Shown: positions 24,240-36,439, counted from the first letter of the stretch. The stretch: DNA of 64,000 nt from Takakia lepidozioides (GCA_030704615.1 CM060733.1:70122001-70186000); one strand, 5' to 3'. The notes: generated by a model from the letters alone, not told the origin. A program made the numbers and translations.

Positions 24240-24402
24240 CCGCGGGAATACACTCCACTTCTTTCTGGGCGCGTGGTGACGCGCCTTCACGTGCGATGAC
24301 GTGGAGTGAGCCCCGTGACGTGGCATTTGCGCAAGGTGACGTGGCGTGAGCGCAGTTGCGCTCACGCACTCACGTGACCAGGCTCACGCCGAGGCATCCC
24401 TG
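24240..24402 (-). repeat. Right terminal repeat of copy 1
   Basis: GTGACGTGGC-type iterons and a near-perfect palindrome at 24344-24367 (GCGTGAGCGC, AGTT, GCGCTCACGC) precede the terminal GGCTCACGCCGAGGCATCCC. The arrangement mirrors the left end at 12893-13125. Confidence 0.75.
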
Positions 24403-26172
24403 TCTGCCAACTGCTCTGGTGGACATGTTTGTCAAATGTGGGCGCATTAAGGATGCGAAGGCAGTTTTCAACACTATGGCTGAACGAGATGTGGTGCCAT
24501 TGGACGCGATGCTTGCCGGGTATGCACATCAAAAACGTGGTATGGAGGCTTTGGAGACTTATGAACAAATGATGGGAGAAGGGGTGAAGCCCGACCACAT
24601 CACGTTTGGGTGCGTTTACAGTGCGTATGCAAGCTCTGGAAAGGGGCAAAGAGGTTCATGGCCACATCTTCAGAGCTGGAATTGTACCAGATTTCATTCT
24701 GAACAATACCCTGGTGGACATGTTTGCAAAATGTGGGTGCATCTAGGACGCAATGGGAATGTTCAACACTATGGCTGAACACAGCCTATCAGCCCTAGAG
24801 AAGGGCAAAGAGGTGCATGGGGATATCATCAAAGCTGCAATTGTACCAAATGTCATTCTAAACACTGCCCTGGCAGCTCTAGAAAAGGGGAAAGAGGTCC
24901 ATGGCGACATCTTCAGAGCTGGAATTGTACCAGCTGTCATTCTAAACAATACCCTGGTGGACATGTTTGCAAAATGTGGGTGCATCTAGGATGCAAAGGG
25001 AGTGTTCGACACTATGGCTGAACGAGGTGTGGTGTCGTGGAGTGCGGTGCTTGCAGGGTATACACAGCAGGGACGTGGGATGGAGGCTTTGGAGACCTAT
25101 GAGCAAATGATGTGCGACAGGGTGAAGCCCGACCACATCACATTTGTGTGCGTTTGCAGTGCGTGTGCAAGCTTTGCAGCCCTGGAAAAGAGCGAAGAGG
25201 TGCATGGCAATATCGTTAGAGCTAGAATTGTACCAGATGTGATCTTGAACTCTGCCCTGGTGGACATGTATGCCAAATGTGGGTGCATGGAGGATGCAAA
25301 GGGAGTGTTCGACAATATGGCTGAATGACATGCGGTGTCGTGGAATGCAATGATCGCAGGATATGCACAACATGGTTGTCATAGGGAGGTCCTGCAACTA
25401 TTTGAAGGAATGCAAAAGAACGGCTTGAAGCAGTATGTGTTCTCTCTGCATGCAGCCACACTGGCCTTCTGAATGAAGGTAGATGCTACTTCGATTCCTG
25501 ATTCAAGATCATGGTATCAATTCAATATGACAGTAAAGCACTTTGGCTGCATGGTGGACCTTCTGGACGTGCGGGACAACTGGATGAGGCAGTGGACCTG
25601 ATTAATAAAATGCCAATCAATCCAGATGTTGTGGTGTGGAAGGCCGTGCTTGGTGCCTGCAGAATCCATGGCAATGTGGAGATGGCTGAATGTGTGGCAA
25701 CATCTATCCTCAAGTGGGATGAACAGGATGCCGCGACTTATGTGGTGTTATATCAAATATCTATGCTGCAGCTGGCAGGTGGGATGATACTGCAAAGGTG
25801 AGAAGAATGATGAAGGTCAGAGGGGTTAGAAAGGAGCCAGATGACAAGTTGCATCCCAGAATTAAGGAAATCCATGTTGAGCTGAGAAGATTGTCTGGGG
25901 AGAAGATGGAGGCAGGGTATGTGCCTGACACACACTTTTTACTTCATGATGTGGAGGAAAGGAATTTTCTGTTTGCCACCACAGTGAGAAGTTGGCCATT
26001 GGTTTTGGGCTGATCAACACAACTCATCAAGAATCTTCGAGTGTGTGGAGACTGCCACACCTCCACCAAATTCATCTCAAAGATTGTTGGCCGAGCAATT
26101 GTTGTATGGGACGCTAACTACTTTCCACCACTTTGAAGATGGGATTTGTTCTTGTGGTGATTACTGGTGAAA
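24403..26172 (+). pseudogene. PPR array 3' part with E and DYW domains
   Basis: This continues the array at 9262-12892. It starts with the TCTGCCAAC target duplicate, then a VDMFVKCG unit. PPR units with stops (24746, 24987 and 25326) lead to an E domain (GRAGQLDEAVDLINKMPINPDVVVWKAVLGACRIHGNVEMAE, split across two frames at about 25565-25690) and a DYW region. The DYW part shows [37 protein letters not shown] and, after a frameshift, a terminal DGICSCGDYW and stop at about 26170. The His/Cys deaminase-like residues are recognisable, but several frame breaks make it non-functional. Intact members are organellar C-to-U RNA-editing factors. Confidence 0.85.
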
Positions 26173-26649
26173 GGATGTTTTCTTGGAAAGATGCTAGTGT
26201 CTTGCTTCATTCATTGATCTGTGTAGCTACTCAGACCATCCACCATTTCCTGATAGTGGGGTCTACCCGGCATAGGTGGGAAGTCAGCCCACAATTGCAC
26301 TTGACTGAAAGGGTGATTTTTTACTGATTCTGGTGCTGTCCTAATTCTGGGTTTGGGTGGTGGAGCTTCTCCAAAGCTTGAAGATGGAAGTGAATACGAA
26401 TTTTAATGAGCTTGATGAGAGGGGCAGCCCTGTGCACAAGTTTGTTCAGCATCTTAAATTTGGACATGTTTGTTTGTTTCTCGTGGTGTGGCTTTGGATG
26501 GAGCCCTTGATGAACTTGCATGAATATTGTCAAAAGCTAGCCTTAACCCACCAAGATCCAATCCCATGGTGGATGCTTGAAAGTTCATAGAGTGAATGTA
26601 AGGGTATTTGGGTATGTTGTTATTGATTGATGTGGCTTGTGAAAATTGA

Positions 26650-26815
26650 ATGTTGAAATGCAGATCCGCCATTTTTCTTCCAGAAAAAAACAAAACACGG
26701 GATCTCTGCATGTAACACCGTGGGGATGACCCACCCCTTTTTTGTGAAAAATTGAACATAGTTCTTAGAATTCGTCGCTAGTAGTGCGGAGCAACGCGAA
26801 GCCCTAGTGTATAAT
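26650..26815 (-). repeat. Dispersed repeat R1, copy 2 (partial)
   Basis: Read on the minus strand it runs from GCACTACTAGCGACGAATTC through CACAAAAAAGGGGTGGGTCA and GGTGTTACATGCAGAGATCC to a CGGATCTGCATTTCAAC stretch, matching the 60.9-61.3 kb copy. The coding-like part of the family is absent. From 26175 to 26650 I see no gene. Confidence 0.7.
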
Positions 26816-26830
26816 GAGATGAAAACCAAC

Positions 26831-27043
26831 AGTCAGTAGCTCAGTTGGTTAAGTGCACTTAGTGCCACCCAAATGATTTTGGGGTCAAATCTTGCTACTG
26901 ACGGGTGTGGTATGGTTCCCGGGTGGTGGCCCAGTCCTACGCCTCATGGCGGGTTACTGTGAAAGAGGTTATTTTCTCCTCTCACTATTAAGGGGCCTGA
27001 TTTGTGAGCTGTCGCTCTCAGGTGTTTCCCTTTGAAACAAAAA
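26831..27043 (+). repeat. tRNA-derived SINE, copy 1
   Basis: The head contains an A-box-like TAGCTCAGTTGG and a B-box-like GGGTCAAATCT about 43 bp apart, as in tRNA-derived pol III promoters. The body ends in a GAGCTGTCGCTCTCAGGTGTTTC stretch (bases at about 27006-27028) followed by GAAACAAAAAAA. The copy at 55829-56046 has the same head and the same 3' theme (GGGCTGTCACTCCCAGGTTT). The shared body marks these as SINEs rather than tRNA genes. Confidence 0.75.
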
Positions 27044-27388
27044 AAGATCGAAATCCCAGTTGGTGCAGGCAACAGTCAAGGTGGGTTTGATGAGGCAGGG
27101 AAGGGGTCGTTGTGAGAGAGACGAGAAGGGCCACGCGGCCATGGAGGCCAGTTGTAGGCTGCAGCAGTTCCCTGGAAGCATCAGAAGCAACAGACGAGAG
27201 GATAGCGGATATGTTGTTTGAGGGAAATTTGTTGGGTAGTGTGGGAACTGGATTAGAAGAGAGAACTGTGTTGTTGGAGGGATTGGAATTGAAGCAGTGT
27301 TGCTAGCATAATTGGAGGCAGTGTGGGCGAGTGACGAGAAGGATTGGAAGCGTTAGGGCTATGCGTCTCTCTCTCTCGGCAGCAGGGA

Positions 27389-27589
27389 ATGGCAGCGCAT
27401 GATTGCAAACGGCTGCATCTCTCATGGTTAGCGCTGGTGCTTTTCCTTGTGAGTGAGGCAAGTGCGGATGGGGCAGTCCGAGGCAAGTCAGAACAGAGCG
27501 CCTTATGGGAGTTTCCCGTGCATGGTTCTGCTTGCGACCCTTACATTCCGGTATTTCCCAGAAATATGCCACTTTTGGTGTATACTTGA
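27389..27589 (+). CDS. Possible signal-peptide exon, unidentified
   Basis: A 66-codon frame begins with a basic/polar start, then HLSWLALVLFLVSEASA, which looks like a cleavable signal peptide with an A-x-A-type site. The remainder (residues 28-66) is unrecognised, and no following exon was identified. It could be a chance frame. It is listed only because the N-terminal pattern is good. Confidence 0.2.
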   Translation: MAAHDCKRLHLSWLALVLFLVSEASADGAVRGKSEQSALWEFPVHGSACDPYIPVFPRNMPLLVYT

Positions 27590-29930
27590 GTGTGTTTCTG
27601 GGGAAGATTCCTCTAAAATTCGAGGGGATGATTCAGTTGGGGTCGCTGGATCGGCAGATGACAGGTTGGGCGGGCTGCGTTCACATTAGACAGGCCAGTT
27701 TCATCTGTTTAGTTCCTATTGTTGCCAATCGAAAAGAGAATTCAGGTTTAGGGTGGTTCTGTTGTGTGGATAATTGAGGGGCGGCCGTGTCGAGCTGTAG
27801 GTGTGTGCAGAAGGGCGCGGATGCAAATTCTGCAGCATTTGTGGGATGCGGTCCTCGATTACGTTCTGAGGGTGCTCTTTCGTGGAGCCACGCAATACCC
27901 AATTGTGGTGTCCTGTAGAATGATTTAATCATTAATGCTAGGAGAATGCACATGGCCCTGATTTGATGGTCTTTATCCTCGCACAAAGGTTCATTGTGCA
28001 GTCCTACAGATCCATCCCACCATTTCCCTTATCCAAGAGACGGCGGGATCACTCATGGGATGAAGTGTATGTTGGGTGCAGGGGCCTGTGATGAAGGAAT
28101 TAGGAAGCCAGCTGTATGCACTGTGAATTGTTTTCGAGCGGATCCGTAAGTGGTCATAACTGTTACCTCTTGACGCAAAGTATTACTGTTTGCATGCATC
28201 ATGGTTCCAAATGTTCAAAGGGGGTCTTAAAGTTGGCATTTGCAGCTCTAAGCCTATGGGTCTGTGTGTATGTGAACTGTGAACAGGGTCTGTGGAATGG
28301 ATGAAGTCACATATTGGTACGTGGTGAAAATCATCTTATCCCATCCTCTGTCACATTACATTTGCATCTTTGTTTTCAACCTAGGCTGGTGTTGGTATGA
28401 TAAGTACATTGAATGAATGTTCAAATGCGCATAAAAGCAGCTGATTATAGTAGTGGGATGCTTTGATGCAATTTATGGTGCAGGTGTGGAGCAACAGAAG
28501 CGAAGTGTGCTGCAGTGGAGGTTGGGCATGAGGGATACTGTGACATATGGAATGGTGCGGCTGGGGCCAAGGGATTAGCAGCTCAGTCACTGCAGCTGGT
28601 GCACTTGGTGTGGCTTGTTTTGGCAGGATTGTTCATTCTGTTTGGATTGGCTTAGATCTCCAAAAGTTGTAATATGTCAAGATGTAGCAAAGCATCAATG
28701 CCTCTGGGTTAGTCCCCACCGGAGCAGATTTCTAGATTCAAGCGATCATAAGAGCAAGTTCAATTTTGTTCTCGTCTTGGTTCTATGCGAATGAAGGCTG
28801 GTTAAGATTGGAGAGACAGCAATTCACTTCTGATTTGGGTTAAGATTGATAGAGCAAATGCAATTTTTACCTTACAATTCTTCACAATAAAGGCCTTCTA
28901 AGATCGTAACTTCTCATTTAATGATGAGCATTTTTCCATCGTTTATTTATCTGCAAATCTGATTCACGTCAATTAATATACGAGTTTGTAGTTTTAAGGT
29001 TCTTACACACAAATTGTGAAATACCACAGTTTATGTTATAACTTCCTGTAGTCTTAGAATTCCGAAACTCTTTTAAGTACACCTACATTTTCAATACTGA
29101 TTACAGCAACTGGCGCATGCATTAAGGAACAAGAAGGTGCACATGGAACCAAGTATATGATAAAACTGAAATTGGCCCCAAAACCACTACAAGAGGCAGG
29201 GTACACGTCTAGTCTTTTTGTCAAATGCTATACTCAGTGATTAGAAATGTGGCTATCACATCACCAATCCCTTCTCTTTTTTCTCTGTGTACTGATTTAA
29301 AACAACTTTGGCACTGGCTTGCCTGTACTTATGGAACTTAGTCTGTGGCGACTTTCACCAATGACTAACTAAAACTCCAAACCTACTATGAATCCAAAAG
29401 TGGGGCACAAGATTCCGAGAGATTGGGCAGGAGTATGCCTCAACTAAAGCTGGAGGATTTGAGAGATACAGCTGGTGAAGAGAGGAAGTGTGAGAAGATG
29501 GAGGCACAGAGCCCCCAACACAATGATACCATGCACCGCACCCAGACGCCGCTGGGCGCTGCAGCAACAGTATTCAGTGCCTTCTGCAGACACTAGAGAA
29601 ATAGGACATCTGCTGTTTGCTGATGTTGCACACACTCTACGCCTTCTACTCTAAAGACACTTGACTTGATTTGAAATGAGACTCACACTAGCACCCTTGA
29701 TCCCAGGAAGGTGCCCAGGGATCGCAGACTGACCATAGAACCTTTCAACACAGCACAATAAGCTTTCATACTGCATCCAACTGTTACTAAATCGCCCAAA
29801 CCATCAACACTAAAGCAGCTTGTGGAAGCTGTGGAGCAAAACTGAAACGGCGCATGACTACTTTGTAAGCCCTGGAATACTCTCCCTAAATCTGTGTGCG
29901 CTCACAGTTCCCATCTTTTAATGGTGGCCT
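27590..29930. other. No recognisable gene
   Basis: Only short unrecognised frames occur on both strands. The part next to 29930 is downstream of the EBP1 stop codon and probably holds its 3' untranslated region and terminator, on the minus strand. Confidence 0.4.
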
Positions 29931-32900
29931 CTATGTTGTGTCCATACTATCAGCTCCCTCAGTCCCCACATCCATGGCATCATCTTGACCGTCACCCTGG
30001 CCCTCACCCTTCTTACCTGCATTACACCCCACAAATAATCCAAAGTTTTCCTGTTACTCTAGTTTGACATGGAAACTTACCCAGCAGAGTACCAGCCCTT
30101 TCACCTGCGAACTACACCACAATCCATAGGAAGTTGGCCAATTGCCTGACATGTGTCCTTTCACAGTCAGAACTTCCTTGGTGTCAGACCAGACTTACTA
30201 GCAAGGTCCTACCTATCTATCTGACAATCTTGGAAGGCTCAGAAGCAGAGAGGAAAGGGAGAGTGCAATTGCCCGTTGTGTGGGCAATCTGAAGACAGTA
30301 TTCATTTTCTGATACACTGTCCGGGGTTCTCTCACCAAAGAGACGCTCTCTTCAAATCTATTAAGGGAATTGTGCCTGTACCCCTGTTTACCAACTTTGA
30401 AAGTCTCGAGGCTGAGCCAAAAGCCCAGGCCCTCCTGAGGCCTAGTTTTTGGGCAAATCACACACAGCAGATTGATGCTTGTGTGAAGGGATTTCTAGAG
30501 GATATCTGGAAAACCCGGATTAATGCTTTATATGGAGGTAAGTCTTACTACCAACGTCAGCCCCTGACAGAGGTAGGTTCTGTCCCTTTTGTTCCCGCTC
30601 AAACTGGGCGCGGGGTCAATGGCCACAAGGCTACGGCAAACAACGTCTTATGAGTACAATCTTGGAAGGCTGATGACAAACCTTTCTTTTTCTTGCCGCC
30701 GCCCTTCTTTTTGGCCTTGGTGCCCAGGGCTAGCCAGGCCTTGATGTCAGGATCCTCTGGCACCTTTGATGGCTGTAACTCCTGAAGGGTGTGCCCAGTA
30801 ATGCGGTCGGAGCCATTGGGCATAAGCAACACCGTGAACTTCACATGTGCTACAAAATCTCCTGGAAACAAATAAGCCAATGGTTAGACACCACCCACTA
30901 GCTGCCCTAAGTGTCCAACTTTAGCTGAAACACATATGTGAATGTAGCCTGGCTCAAGTGCCATGAGAAGGAAAAGTGGTACTAACCAGGCTTTTCATGG
31001 AGAACAGGGTAAGGTTGTAGCAGTTCATGGTTCACACACTCTACCAGTCCCAGACGGGCCCGCTTTTCCTCAAGTGCCCTGTTTTGGCCAACCCCCATCA
31101 CAGAAACCAAAACTGCACTTGATTACTGAATTAGGTTGGGTATCTGTTGATAGCCACAGATTGACTAGTTACATCAGCCCTCATTGTACCTGGAGTGCAG
31201 CCGTATCTTAATCTTGGTATTAACATGAATAACCATGAGCAGATCCAACTGTGTGCAGACACATCATATATATTCTGAGCTGGGCGACTTTTCAAATATG
31301 CAATTCCATTCCAGAAAAATCAAAGAAGCTAGTGTCAATTTGCTCCCAACATCTCCCTCAAGACAGGGAGATGGACCAACCGTGCTTCAAAGTGCTGGCT
31401 TCAGCACTGGACCCAAACAGCAAGACATACAATTTAATTGATGTTTGATATAAAATTTCACTAGGGTCACAGATTAGAGAGAGAACCAGACCCAAATACC
31501 TTGCAGTGAAGGGCATAAGAGGGAACTTCTGGTTAATTTCGCTGAAAATAAACCTCGATGCCTTCATCTTCAGGTGATAGTTCTTGTCCACAGCCCTCTT
31601 GTAAACAGTAGTTTGTTTCTCATCCAGTAACCTTGGCTGCACCACACTCGAATTGTAATAAAACATGCAAGTCTTACAGATAAAGCAGCTCTTGGTTGCA
31701 TTGAAAGTCCATGGAATTGTTTCAAAACTTGGTGTGACTCTCATGCGCTCAGAGCTAGTTTCACATAGCATAGCCAGTTCCAAAAAAGGTGTCCTAGTAT
31801 ACACTATTGGTGATTGCACACCTGGTAGAGTTCAACAAGACTTGGTCTGAAAAAACAATATACGTGCGAAGGAGGTGAAAAGGAACATAGCAAAGGGTAT
31901 CACACAAGTGCACACCTTGCCATCACCAGTGCTGGTTACAACATCAATGGCATACACCTCATTTTCCTCAAACTCAGCATCATCGACACGTGTCTCAGGA
32001 TTGGTCACACTCAGAATCACTTTGTTGGCATCAATTACAAATTGCTTCATCTGATGGCTTAACACGCCTTCTGCAATCTTGCAGTCATATGCTGCAGCGA
32101 CCTTTTGAATGGCTTCAGTCACCTCCTTGTTCTGCAGCACACCTCCCTTTAGATCAACCTCATATCCAGTGCTACCATTCACTTTAGGCAGCTGTGCATA
32201 ATAGACGTTCAAAGGGATATAACCCAAAACGGCTCACAGCCCGTCTATTCCCAGTAAATGATACCCTCCAACCATTCCCACAAACTTCAGGGCAGACAAG
32301 CACAATTATTCACCAATTACCCTCAGGGCAGAAAAGCACAACATACATCGTCTTCAATTCCAGTGATGCAGACAAGCACAAAATTGCATGGCATACATTT
32401 GTCTTAGGAGGTTGCATAAAAAGGAAATTGCTTGTGACAGGGCCAAATGATTAGATGCTCACCTTTCTGCCAGGCCTCACCAGGCGAAGTGCTACTTCAG
32501 CAGCTGTGTTGCAGGCAGCCAGAACATCAGCAGCACGGCCAGTGACAGGGCCATCACAGAGAACATGAGTGTGGGCCACCACTGCAACAAACCCATCAAT
32601 GTGGCACCCTAGATCTCTGCAAACCCAAGCCCTCTGCTCATGAGTCCCACCCCTTTCAACAATTTCTGAGGGTGGTGGCCAAAACCATGTACATGTTCCA
32701 TTCTTGGCAAATCAATTATGAGTTGAAATGACATTAAGTGACAAGATACAAGTGCAACACCCAAGACACCAAGGACAATACCACCAAAAGACCTGTGGTA
32801 ACGATGTCCGGGCAACTTAATAACAATCCCAGGTAAGGTGACGAGATACATTACAATCCTCTTCTGAGGGCCAGGACAGTCGCTTTCAAGAACTCAGATG

Positions 32901-34092
32901 TTCACATCGGAGATAGACAAATGAGAAATCGTTGCATGGGACCATTACAATTGAGTGGGAAGGAAAGATAGCGTTAATACCCATAACTCACATTTTCACA
33001 ATGTCGTTGGCAGCAAGCACAGTCTCATCACTTGCCAAGGGGGAGAAATGGCACACTGTGTTGTTCACTGACATGCATGTCGGAAATGCAATTCCTTTAT
33101 CAATCTTCTTTTTCGCATTCTTGTACATGTTTGCAGTTTGGCTGCCATTGCACCAATGTCAGTCAGGGCATCCATTACATGCGCACCCTGCACTCGTCTA
33201 ATCCTGTATCAGATTGCAACTGTGATCCCCTGTGAAGAAAGTCATTGGATGACCTGTGCTCCAAACTACAAGTAGCTTCAAGGCAGACTAGATCAAATAC
33301 CAATGATTGCCAATCAAAAGAAGAGGGCAAGAAACCAATGGGGTGGCACAAGAGGAAAAGAAGGGGAAGTGGACACGTATCAAGCCACTGATTGAGGGAT
33401 GGCAAAAGCGACGTGACAGTAATAGCCAGAAATGCAGCAGGTCGTCTGGTGAGCAGGGAGAAAACGTAACCGTGATCTATAGTGCAGTTGAGAATTAGCT
33501 AATAATTACGTAGTCAACCAGAATAGAACGGCAACGCTCAGCTCATGATGCCCGAGGGGACAATGGACTCACTCTCGAATCAATGTGTCACCCTTCTCAC
33601 AAAGGTCCACCACCTTGACCCCCGGCTTGCACTCGGCCAACACTGTTTGCAATGCCTCTGCTCACAAACCAATGCCATCCCAGCCCGCCCATCACACTCA
33701 TGCGAGTCCGATGCCATCCTCTTCATTCCTGCCCTGAAAAGCTATGCCATTCTGCTTACTCCATCACATATGCCCTAATGTTGGCACCCATATTTGACGA
33801 AGCATAATCCCGCCCTCAACTACATACTATTTTTCTTCCCCAAGGAACGCTCTCGGCACCCTCCCATCCTCCTCCCTTGCAGCGCGTAAACCTCAACCCC
33901 TAGCGGTGCTCTCTCCGACACTCACACCCATATTTTCTCCCACCAGGCCAAAATTGACAATGTGCCTCCTGGCTCTCGTAATAGCACAGAAAACTTACTG
34001 TTTGCAATCTCCGCAGCACATTTGTACTTGGTGACAACATCCGGAGACGTTAAGTCGAGCTCCTTCTCCTCCTTATTCTCCTCGTCCGACAT
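29931..34092 (-). CDS. EBP1: EBP1 / PA2G4-like protein (M24 family, non-peptidase)
   Basis: Nine exons join in perfect phase to 397 residues: 34092-33999, 33657-33573, 33141-32992, 32616-32463, 32131-31916, 31636-31500, 31078-30987, 30861-30682 and 30016-29931. Every border is GT-AG. The start [20 protein letters not shown], the core [51 protein letters not shown] and [20 protein letters not shown], and the lysine-rich [11 protein letters not shown] with an acidic tail ending MDTT, match plant EBP1 over its normal length (about 390). The family has the methionine-aminopeptidase pita-bread fold without activity. It binds ribosomes and RNA in nucleolus and cytoplasm, and in plants promotes organ growth. 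No disabling change was seen, although the last intron carries a LINE insertion. Confidence 0.93.
30224..30671 (+). mobile_element. 5'-truncated LINE insertion with 16-bp target duplication
   Basis: ACAATCTTGGAAGGCT occurs at 30224-30239 and again at 30656-30671. Between them, 416 bp encode the C-terminal part of a plant LINE ORF2: a zinc-finger segment [21 protein letters not shown] (split at CPGF), then about 100 residues to a stop at 30653. There is no obvious poly(A). The insertion lies in the last intron of EBP1 in opposite orientation, so the host coding sequence is unaffected. Confidence 0.85.
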
Positions 34093-34499
34093 TGCGCTCA
34101 CCTTGCACAATTACCACCACAACCCAACTCTTGGCACCTTAGCACAACCTGGAATCCCACACTAGCTTCCAGGCCCTCCTCTCAATCTGGAGCAGATCGA
34201 AAAAGACACAGAATCCCACAGATGGATTATGTGTGCACGCCTGCAGATGCAAAGATGAGAGGGGTTGTGGCTGGGTTTTTTACTGGGTGTTTGCTTGAGG
34301 TGTGTACCAGCCACCTGCGTTGAGAGAGGAAGTCCACACCGAGCCGCCCCGTTTAGGGTTTAGGTCCTCCCTAGCCAGCCCTAACCTGACCCTCCCTATC
34401 CTAACCAGGTTTGGGTGCGGGTATCTCTGCACTCAAATCCCGCCCTCCACGTGGTGATCCGCAATTTTTTTATTTTTTTATACAGAATTAATCTTAATT

Positions 34500-35190
34500 T
34501 AGAGCAAATGTGAGAATACATAAAGACAATTATGGAAGATAATAGGAATAATGTAAGAACTTAATTCACACGTGCAACCTCTGACAGGATGGTGCGCCGG
34601 TTTCCGGCATGTCAAATCTTCCCCACCCTCTCTTGAGAGTGACATGGAACTGAAGGAGTGTAAACTCCAGTCAAGGTTACACTGGGTTACAAGGAAGGTG
34701 TGTAACTCCACTTGGGGTTACATTGGGTTATAGGACGAGGTGTGTAACTCTGCTCGGGGTTACACAGAATGGAGTGTAACTCCTCTCAGTGTAACTCACA
34801 CTTGGTCTCAAAATTTGACTAAGTATAAAATGGACTAACCAAAGTTACATGAGAAATATGGGTTACATAGGGTCACATGAGAGATAGGAGTTACATAGGG
34901 CTACATGAGAGACAGGGGTTACATGAGACCCATCAAGAATCGAACCCAGATCCTCGCCGTCTGCAATGCTGTCACCTTACCTTCACGTTGCCCACCACAA
35001 CTTCAGACCCATTTGGATTCTTAAGTATTTAATATGAAACCGAGGTAAGAGGAGGTAGGGAGGATTTGACAGGGGCCCCGCCGGAGGAGCCCAGGCTGCC
35101 GGAATCCGGCGAAAGTACCGTCAGATTGCACGCGTCCATTAAGTTCTTACATTATTCCTATTGTTTTCCGACAATTATTTAGTATATATA
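34500..35190. mobile_element. Non-autonomous element with ~115-bp terminal inverted repeats
   Basis: The left arm (about 34515-34625) and right arm (about 35060-35186) are inverted copies. The best block is AATAGGAATAATGTAAGAAC with continuing matches through GTGCAA, CCGG-TTCCGG/CCGGATTCCGG and TGTCAAATC-TCCC. Between them lie two tandem arrays: three units built on GTGTAACTCC plus GGGGTTACA (about 34670-34800), and three units of about 28 bp built on GGGTTACATAGGG-CACATGAGAG (about 34855-34930). There is no coding capacity. It resembles a large MITE. Confidence 0.75.
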
Positions 35191-35299
35191 GGATGTGGAG
35201 AGAAAATGAGCCTGGGGACATTGGCAGCTTTGGTACCTAGGCCCAAGTGATTTCGTCTGAAATCATATTATTTGGAATACTTATGCAAGGATCAAGTAA

Positions 35300-36195
35300 G
35301 TTTTTTTAAAAAAATAAAAATGAACAGGGACAGTGGCCCTGATAGCTTTATTAAAGATTAATTCGGGGAAAAAAATTAAAACCCTTGGTATACCATAAGG
35401 CACACACACCGTAATCAATGAATAATTGAACCAACACCTCATTGAGGAAAGACCATATAACTGGCTCAGGACCCAAGGAGAAACATTACCAATCTAGGTA
35501 GGAGCAAATAGATCGCTCATAAATAGTTATACTTGTGAGAGAACCAAAGGAACTTAGAGTTGTGCCAATTAAGATCCCAATAAAGACCTTGACTTAGTGC
35601 TAATGAAATAATCATCGGTAAAGAGACCGTGAGGCCTTTGTGGTGGATTTGATATGTTTCCAATTAATTTCACGCTCAAACTCTGGAGAGGTCGTGAAGG
35701 GTGGCGCGAAGGTCTCTCCAGCTTGGGGGGGGGGGGCTATGGCCAGACGGAGGAGTCGACGAAGGTGCTTTCGCAAATAAGACTTTGTCTCCCCCAGGAG
35801 TCCCGAAATGCTGCATGAGAAAGGTATCATCTACAAACATTGAGTCTATTAAGTGCGAAGGTTGCTGAGTAATGTAGTTGGTGATACGAAGACCTTGGAT
35901 ACAATGATTTTATTGCAACATGTAACCTAGAGAATCAGCCACCACTAGGAAGAGGAAGGGCGCTAGGGGGCAGCCCTGGCGCACCGAACGCTGCAGGGGA
36001 AGGCGAAGAAAGGAAGCCATGACTCTGCTTGAGGAATTGGTCAATAGTATATTAACCCACTAGCAAAAAGAAGGAGGGAACCCAATTTTGGCCAAGGCTG
36101 CCAGCAGAAAGGACCATTCTACCCTATTGAAAGCTATATCAAAATCCAATAGAAGAAGAGCAATGGCTTGGTTGGATTGGAGGGCAAAGTGTGGA
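35300..36195 (-). pseudogene. LINE reverse transcriptase relic and 3' end
   Basis: Minus-strand frames show an RT palm in order: FDIAFNRVEWSFLLAALAKIGFPPSF (split over about 36060-36150), RQGCPLAPFLFLVVADSLG (about 35995-35935) and SMFVDDTFLMQHFG (about 35850-35805), where FVDD replaces the usual YADD/FADD. Stops and frame changes break it. The 3' end near 35300-35420 carries GATTACGGTGTGTGTGCCTT, shared with 62760-62945. Only about 200-300 bp separate the palm from that 3' end, so an internal deletion has removed the C-terminus. Transposon copy 2 begins inside this relic at 36203. Confidence 0.8.
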
Positions 36196-36439
36196 ATTTC
36201 TTCAACGACGCTACCGCGTAAGCGTGAGCTGACATGGCGCGAGCGTAGGGGACCAGCAGTTGATGTGGCGTGAGCGTGAGGGTGATGTGGCATGAGCGTG
36301 CTGACATGGCAGTGAACAACATGATGTGGCAGTCAACATGCCTACGTGGCAATCCACATGTCCACGTGGGATTCGGCCAACGTGGCGGACGCCATGTCAA
36401 CAGAAACATGTAGCGCCTATAGCCGAGGGACCTATTGCC

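Larger units (their letters stand above)
12893..24402. mobile_element. MULE-like transposon, copy 1, 11.5 kb
   Basis: The left end begins CAACGACGCAATGGCGTGAGC. The right end, read inward on the minus strand, begins CAGGGATGCCTCGGCGTGAGC, giving 15 of 21 matches. The CAACGACGC terminus recurs at the left end of copy 2, supporting the boundary. Both ends carry iterated TGACGTGGCGTGAGC-type motifs. A 9-bp near-perfect target duplication flanks it, and it interrupts a PPR unit. It encodes a transposase (minus, 13531-17045) and a divergent ParB-methyltransferase gene (plus, 17802-23705), separated by about 750 bp. The family call rests on the DDE-plus-SWIM transposase and 9-bp duplication; a KDZ-type affiliation is not excluded. 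Confidence 0.8.

Noticed and set aside
26831-26905. tRNA gene
   Set aside because: A- and B-box-like words are present, but the same head plus a 3' body is repeated at 55829-56046, and the 26.8 kb B-box is degenerate. SINE is the better call.
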